From assembly GCA_022315425.1 (NCBI GenBank), contig JAIUPT010000032.1, positions 1,662,501 through 1,726,500 of the forward strand: a DNA stretch of 64,000 nt, given 5' to 3'. A program made the translations under genes and the position numbers. Numbering within the stretch: position 1 is the stretch's first letter; each line of letters begins with the position of its first letter. The notes under the pieces are model-generated. The model was not told where the DNA came from, searched no databases, and saw nothing but the letters and a program-made list of their open reading frames with translations. Below, piece after piece: positions 58,799-64,000 of this stretch. Source of the DNA: Pseudevernia furfuracea. Taxonomy: Eukaryota > Ascomycota > Lecanoromycetes > Lecanorales > Parmeliaceae.

Positions 58799-58834
58799 GA
58801 TTCTTAGAGAAAACGGGATTCTTAGAGAAAACGG
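58799..58834. repeat. Perfect 18 bp tandem duplication
   Basis: GATTCTTAGAGAAAACGG occurs twice head to tail, about 215 bp upstream of the NLR start codon. Confidence 0.7.
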
Positions 58835-59049
58835 CGCTAAGCCGTCATGACACGGCCTATATTCTTTTTACTTCTATCCCCTACATTCAAATCCGCAATA
58901 AGCACAAGAGTTCCTCAATAGCTCACGACTTGTCACGAAGCATTTTTGACTATCGAGCGTAGAGCTTAGCTTGATTGTTGTTATCCTGCGACGTTCTTCT
59001 AAGACTAATTCGGGAATTTGCGGGGTAGAAATAACTTCAGAGGAAAACA

Positions 59050-62000
59050 ATGGACCCATTGAGTATCTTGGCCAGTGTTACTGCAATCGCCACTGCAACC
59101 TTTCAGGTAGTCAGCTTCCTGAGTACCATGAAAGAGGGCGGTAATGACCGGTTGAGGCTCACCACTGAAGTGAATTCCCTATGGATGGTTCTCACGCTTC
59201 TCGAAGGAATGTTGGAACCGAGCAATCCGCACGAAGAAGCTTGGCTCGAAGGCGTGCGCTCCCTTCGGGTGCCGAACGGTGTCTTCGATCAAATCAAGGA
59301 GGCTATGCAAAGATTGAGTGTAAAATTGAAACCACAGACCGGGCGTCGCAAACCTCTACAAACCCTAAGATGGCCATTGACCGACAAGAGGGACGTTGAA
59401 GAGATTTTGAGCCAGATCGAGCGATTGAAGTCATCGGTCTCGTTGGTGCTCAATCATGCTAGCCTAGCCATTGGGACTAAAGTAAACGATGCGCTCATAA
59501 GCCAGAAGGTCAAAGCTGTCATAGACTGGCTTACGCCCCTCAATTTCCTGGCTCGACAGGAATCTATCATCAGAGATAGAAGCGAAGGAACCGGAGCATG
59601 GTTCCTCGAGTCAGACACCTTTGACGAATGGAGATCTGGAGATAATTTGGTCATGTGGTGCCCGGGAATACCTGGAGCAGGGAAAACATTTCTTGCATCT
59701 ATCGTGATCGAGAAGCTGCATGAGCTATATCAAGGGCAGAACGTCGCAATATTCATGTTGTACTGCAACTACAATGATCCCGAAACGCAGTCTGTTCAGC
59801 CCCTAATTGCTAGCCTTCTTAAGCAGGATATCCAATCAAGATCCGTGGTGGACGTGAGACTTGAAAAGCTGCATGAGACCCATTACAGGAAAGAGACTCG
59901 TCCTACACTGGACGAACTCAAAGACCTCCTTGCTAACGCGCTTTCGCAGTACGACAAGAGTTTCATTGTGCTAGATGCTCTGGATGAGATGCCAGATGAG
60001 AAGTGCCGAAGCGATCTAGTTGACTGTTTACGTGCGTTCAAGCAGAAATCAAATTTGCTAGTAACCTCACGGCCGGTGCCTGCTATCAAGCAATTGTTTA
60101 TACCAAGGTCCAACCATATATACTGTGATGGCTGCTACAAGAAAGAACTGACAGCGCATTGGCACTGTACAGGTTGCAGTGGAACTGGGTACGATGTGTG
60201 CCAAGATTGCCACGACAAGTTAATCACTTGTCAGAATCCTGGCCACTTCTTAAAAAAACGTTTTAGCAGCCTGAAACTAGATATTGCAGCCGCAGATCAA
60301 GACCTTCAGACTTATATCATACAGCGCATAGCTAGCGCGTCATCGCTTTGCAAGTGTGTTTCCAAGAAGGTAGATCTTCAGGATGAGATTCTTACAGAGG
60401 TCACAAAATTTGCTAATGGCATGTGAGTACTACCTGGTCTCTGATCAGGATTTTTGTTAATGTTAAATTCAGGTTTCTTCTTGCAAGATTTCATATGGAT
60501 TCACTCTCGACGAAATTAAGACCATCATCTGTCCGCACTGCGTTGAAGAACCTCCCGACAGAGATCGACAGCACTTACGACCAAGCAATGGAGAGGATTC
60601 AGAGCTTGCCTTCCGATCACCGGGATAACGCCGTGTGCTTTCTGTCCTGGATAGCTTACACCGACAGAGCTCTGACTGTACCTGAAATTGAACACGCAAC
60701 TGTGACCTATTTGATGCTCGAAAACGGTGACGAAATATGCGCCATTGATAACGACGATATCATTAGTGCTAATGACTTGGCATCTATGTGTGCTGGTCTG
60801 GTTACTGTCGAGGGTGAGAGGATACTGTTAGTGCATTACACAGCGGTGACTTACCTCGACAACACTCGAGAGAAATGGTTTCCCAATGCATACGCCAAGC
60901 TGGCAAACACCTGTCTCACCTATCTTCTATTTGAGACTTTTGATGCCGGGGCCTGCACTGGTGAGACAGAAGATATCGACTTCGAACAGCGAAATCGCGA
61001 TTTTCCTCTTCTCGGCTACGCATCGTTATGGTGGGGTCGATTTGCGTATCACGCAGCAAGCGCCGAACTGAGAGAGACGGAGAGAGACTTCCTGAACAGC
61101 CAACCCCACATTGATGCTTCAGTCCAAGCGCTTTGGTATACAGACACCACAGATGCTCTCACTTGGAACGCCAAGACAGGAGCGACAGCTCTACATTTGG
61201 CCGCGTATTTCGGCCTCGAACAACTGGTGGCGGATTTGCTGGAAAGCGCACCTGATGTCAATGCCCAGGATTCACTCGGAAATACCGCAATGATGTATGC
61301 CGCTTTAGAAGGCCACCATGTCATTGTAGCCAAATTACTCGAAGGCGGAGCTTCAGTCAATGTCACTTGCCACAATGGATCGAACGTTCTACATAGGGCG
61401 GCAACGGAAGGTCGTGCAGATGTTGTCAAGGTTCTCTTAAGACGCGCTGACCTTGATGTGAACGTCGCTGACCCAAGTCAACGTTCACGAAACGCGTTGA
61501 TGCTTGCAGCTACATATGGATATGTGGGAGTGATAGAACATCTACTAGGAAGAGACGATCTACGTCCTAACTTGCGAGCAGATAAGACTGCCCTTATGTT
61601 TGCCGCATTCAACGACCAACTTGAGATTGTCATGCTGTTATTGAAAGATCCTAGGGTCTCAATCAACGACCAGGACGACTTTGGCGCAACAGCACTGATG
61701 TTGGCTTCCTGCTTCGGATACGCATCAATAGTGGGGGCTCTACTTGATGCAGGCGCTGATGCGGAAATCACTGACGGGACGGAGGAAGGCGGAGGCACAC
61801 CACTTCTACGCGCCATTGATGGCAACCATCTTCCAGTAGTTCACCTTTTTTTACACAGAAACGTCAAATGGACTTCGAAAGATAAGTACGATCGAACACT
61901 GCTACACGGTGCTGCCATCAACGGGAGAAGTATGATACTACGACTGCTTTTGGAGCAGACTCACGATTTGGACGTTAATGCACAAGATTTAAACGGAAGA

Positions 62001-62981
62001 GTAGCGCTCCACGACAGGTCTTTCTCACATTCGAACTTGATAGAAGAGCATGACTGACAATCTTCATTCTATAGCGCACAGTTCGGATATCTAGAATGCA
62101 TCAAGGTCTTGCTTGAATTCGGCGCTCGTACCGACATCAGAGATGTCTGGGGGCAGTCGCCACTAATGGTGGCGAAGGACACTGACCATCTCGAAGCATT
62201 CAAGATTATCTTGCAAGCTAGGGAAGCTGAGATAGGGCCCTTCAGACGCGTGGATACAAACCTTTCCACAAGCGAGATGCCTCTCTGGGTGGCAGCCAAG
62301 CAGGGAAAGAATTTGCTCATTGACTCTGCTATTGAGGCAGCGAAGACAGATCCGTCGATTGACTTAGATGCTGTCGACCCAACGATGGACAGAACACCTC
62401 TCCATTACGCCTCGAGCAAAGGGCATACAAACATTGTAAAGAACCTACTGAACGCCGGCGTTGACATCAATCGACGAGATCAGTATGGCCGCTCTCCAAT
62501 TCAACTAGCAGCTATGTATGGCCACGTGGCCAGCGCTCGAGCAATTATAGCGCATCAAGCCGATATCAACGTCACAGATAGATGGGGAAAGTCCCCGTTA
62601 GATAGTGCAGAAAGTAGTGGTCACTATAAAATAGCTGTTCTCCTGCTCCAAAATGGCGCGGTTCCGAGCTCGAATGACAGCCACCTTCACGCAGTACTGT
62701 GCGCTGCCGCTGCTTATGGTTACTCGGAGGTTGTTCTCAAATTGATCAAGGCTGGTGCAGAGCCACAGAAAAAGGATGAGTACGGGATGACACCATTCCA
62801 GACGGCCAGACAAGCTGGTCATGAGAAGACGGCGCAGATCTTACTCAAGTATACGAGGATGGACAGGTCGAGGCCTCCCTCTCCGGCAGATGAAAGACGT
62901 TTCAGTGTACCCTCGCTGAGGGAAGAAAGCGAAGACGAAGACGAAGCTTGGGTGGAAGATGATACAGCAGATGAAGAGTAG
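59050..62981 (+). CDS. NLR-like STAND protein: fungal N-domain, NACHT with ZZ zinc finger, ankyrin repeats
   Basis: Exons 59050-60422, 60473-62017 and 62075-62981 give 1274 residues. N-terminus MDPLSILASVTAIATATFQVVSF matches the fungal STAND N-terminal (Helo-like/PF17111-type) domain. NACHT: Walker A GIPGAGKT (206-213), Walker B FIVLDALDEMP (305-315), TSRP sensor (about 340). Directly after, residues 359-399 form CxxC-x10-CxxC-x7-CxxC-x6-C-x4-H with GYDVCQDC, a ZZ-type zinc finger. A winged-helix region (LPTEIDSTYDQAMERI, SWIAYTDRALTVPEIEHA) follows, then about a dozen ankyrin repeats (about 690-1240) and an acidic tail. Joins restore NGMFLLARFH and ALHDSAQFGYLECIKVLLEF. Fungal NLRs of this kind sense non-self or invaders and can trigger cell death. 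Partner and trigger are unknown. Confidence 0.88.
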
Positions 62982-63763
62982 ACGGAGATATTGAAGTTGA
63001 ACAATCTTGACTCAGGGTTACTTATTGGGTTCATTACTACTCATTTCATGCTCGCCTCTAGATGAAGTAAAGAAGGGGCCATCTCGGTTTGTTGAAAGCC
63101 CTCGGCCATTTTTTCGGTGCCTGCAGCACTTCACACACACCATCCGACTGCCCCGAGAGCGCTGCTAGGACCATTCCAGAGCCGGCTCTGCCCCCTAAGT
63201 AATCTGCCATGATCTGCGGGACTGGTATCCCACAATCTAATCCCAATCACAAGTAAAACCTATCACTGACACCGCAACCATGTTTTCGGATCGAAGCCAG
63301 TCTCCACGCATGGACCGGACGTCAGTTTCTGTAGTACAGGTCTGAGACGCGCTGGCCGGGAAAATTGCAAATTTATCAGCGCCAGCTTTTCCTTGACTCT
63401 AGGTCTGATTTCGTAAGCCATAGAGTTGTTGATGGTTTTATGTCTTTTATTCTTGGCCTTTATCTTGCTTTGTTTAGCCCATGCTTTGGCGGAGATGGAT
63501 CCGTCAAGCTTAGAACAATCTTTTCTACACCAAATTCAAGTGCTCGTCTCTACAATTTTATACTTTAGTAGAGCCTCTTCACTGGCAGCTGAAATTGAAC
63601 GAATGCCGGAACAGACGGCTGAGTTGGGGGGGGGGCTCTTTGATTGAGCGTCTCTGAGGCTCTTGGCACACCATCGATGACAAAGCAGGCGGAATCATCC
63701 GGAAACCCTACAATTAAAATGGTATGAACCTCCTCTTGCCATCAACTCACTCTCCTTTGATGC
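62982..63763. other. Intergenic, NLR to GH5-like gene
   Basis: Short frames only. A nine-base G run lies near 63627. It contains the promoter of the hydrolase gene at 63764. Confidence 0.45.
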
Positions 63764-64000
63764 ATGGATACTACGGTTTTTCCACCTCTACGCACCAAGG
63801 GCCGCGACATCATCGACGCCCACGGTGACCGGTTCAAGCTCGCCTCAATCAACTGGTATGGCGGCAGCGACGAGCTCTTCATCCCCGGTGGCCTTGACGT
63901 ACGGCATCGCTCGGATGTCGCGCGACTCATCCGCCAACTGGGCTTCAACAGCGTCCGTCTTCCGTACTCCGACGAGATGGTCATCTCGAACCCATCCATA
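63764..64000 (+). CDS. GH5-like glycoside hydrolase, N-terminal part (cut by window end)
   Basis: From the ATG at 63764 (MDTTVFPPLRTKGRDIIDA) the frame is open to the last base, 79 residues. KGRDIIDAHGDRFKLASINWYGG and DVARLIRQLGFNSVRLPYSDEM match the first strands of glycoside hydrolase family 5 (cellulase-type) proteins, where the NWYG-like and GFNxVRLPYS phrases are usual. The catalytic Glu residues would lie beyond the window. No signal peptide is seen at this start, so the enzyme may be intracellular or the true start may lie in an upstream exon. The ATG four bases earlier (63760) is in another frame. Confidence 0.75.
   Translation, partial: MDTTVFPPLRTKGRDIIDAHGDRFKLASINWYGGSDELFIPGGLDVRHRSDVARLIRQLGFNSVRLPYSDEMVISNPSI

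Larger units (their letters stand above)
58164..59049. other. Intergenic upstream of the NLR gene
   Basis: Contains an orphan copy of the MITE right end (58464-58491) and a perfect 18 bp tandem duplication (58799-58834). No gene supported. Confidence 0.5.

Noticed and set aside
1..64000. CRISPR arrays, rRNA genes, telomere repeats
   Set aside because: No regular spaced repeats, rRNA-like blocks or telomeric tandem repeats were seen. The DNA is fungal nuclear.

Overview
This is filamentous ascomycete (Pezizomycotina-type) nuclear DNA. Genes are compact and cut by short GT-AG introns, mostly 50-100 bp. The families are typical of these fungi: highly reducing polyketide synthases (HR-PKS), an NLR-like STAND receptor, FSH1 hydrolases, a PAF-acetylhydrolase-like lipase and an F-box relic. 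Class and genus cannot be read from the window. I joined exons by eye from frame continuity and family conservation. The coordinates fit frame arithmetic but have no transcript support.

Left part (1-14.2 kb), mostly conserved or single-copy genes: CAF1/POP2 deadenylase (-), complex I subunit NDUFB3/B12 (+), WDR70-type WD40 protein (+), a sulfotransferase-like protein with a C-terminal membrane anchor (+), a frameshifted F-box relic (-), a GT32 glycosyltransferase with a repetitive acidic tail (+) and a classical SDR (+). A gene-poor 2 kb follows.

Secondary-metabolism part (14.2-48.6 kb). An FSH1/LovG-like hydrolase (-) is divergent from HR-PKS 1 (+). HR-PKS 1 has an intact KS, AT, KR and ACP, but its DH, methyltransferase and ER motifs are degenerate, and a TAA in its main frame must be spliced out or ends the protein. 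Then come a SprT-like metalloprotein (-), a Tc1/mariner-like MITE, an RCC1 gene with a one-base frame break (+) and a secreted PAF-AH-like lipase (+). Beyond these lies a second block: a LovC-like stand-alone enoyl reductase (+), convergent with a complete HR-PKS 2 (-, KS-AT-DH-MT-ER-KR-ACP, no release domain), then a 14-TM-type MFS transporter (+) and a second FSH hydrolase (+). By analogy with LovB/LovC/LovG, the PKSs would build chains, the free ER could assist reduction, the FSH hydrolases could release acids and the transporter could export product. No pathway-specific transcription factor was seen.

Right part (48.6-64 kb): a PLOD-like type II membrane glycosyltransferase (-), a cytochrome P450 with an in-frame TAG (-), an NAPE-PLD-like metallo-hydrolase (+), a STAND/NLR protein (N-terminal fungal domain, NACHT, ankyrin repeats) with a ZZ-type zinc finger inside its NACHT region (+), and the start of a GH5-like glycoside hydrolase cut by the window end (+).

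The most interesting items are the split two-PKS locus with LovC- and LovG-like partners, the multi-domain decay in HR-PKS 1, the ZZ-NACHT-ankyrin architecture, and several single-base lesions that are either gene decay or sequence error.
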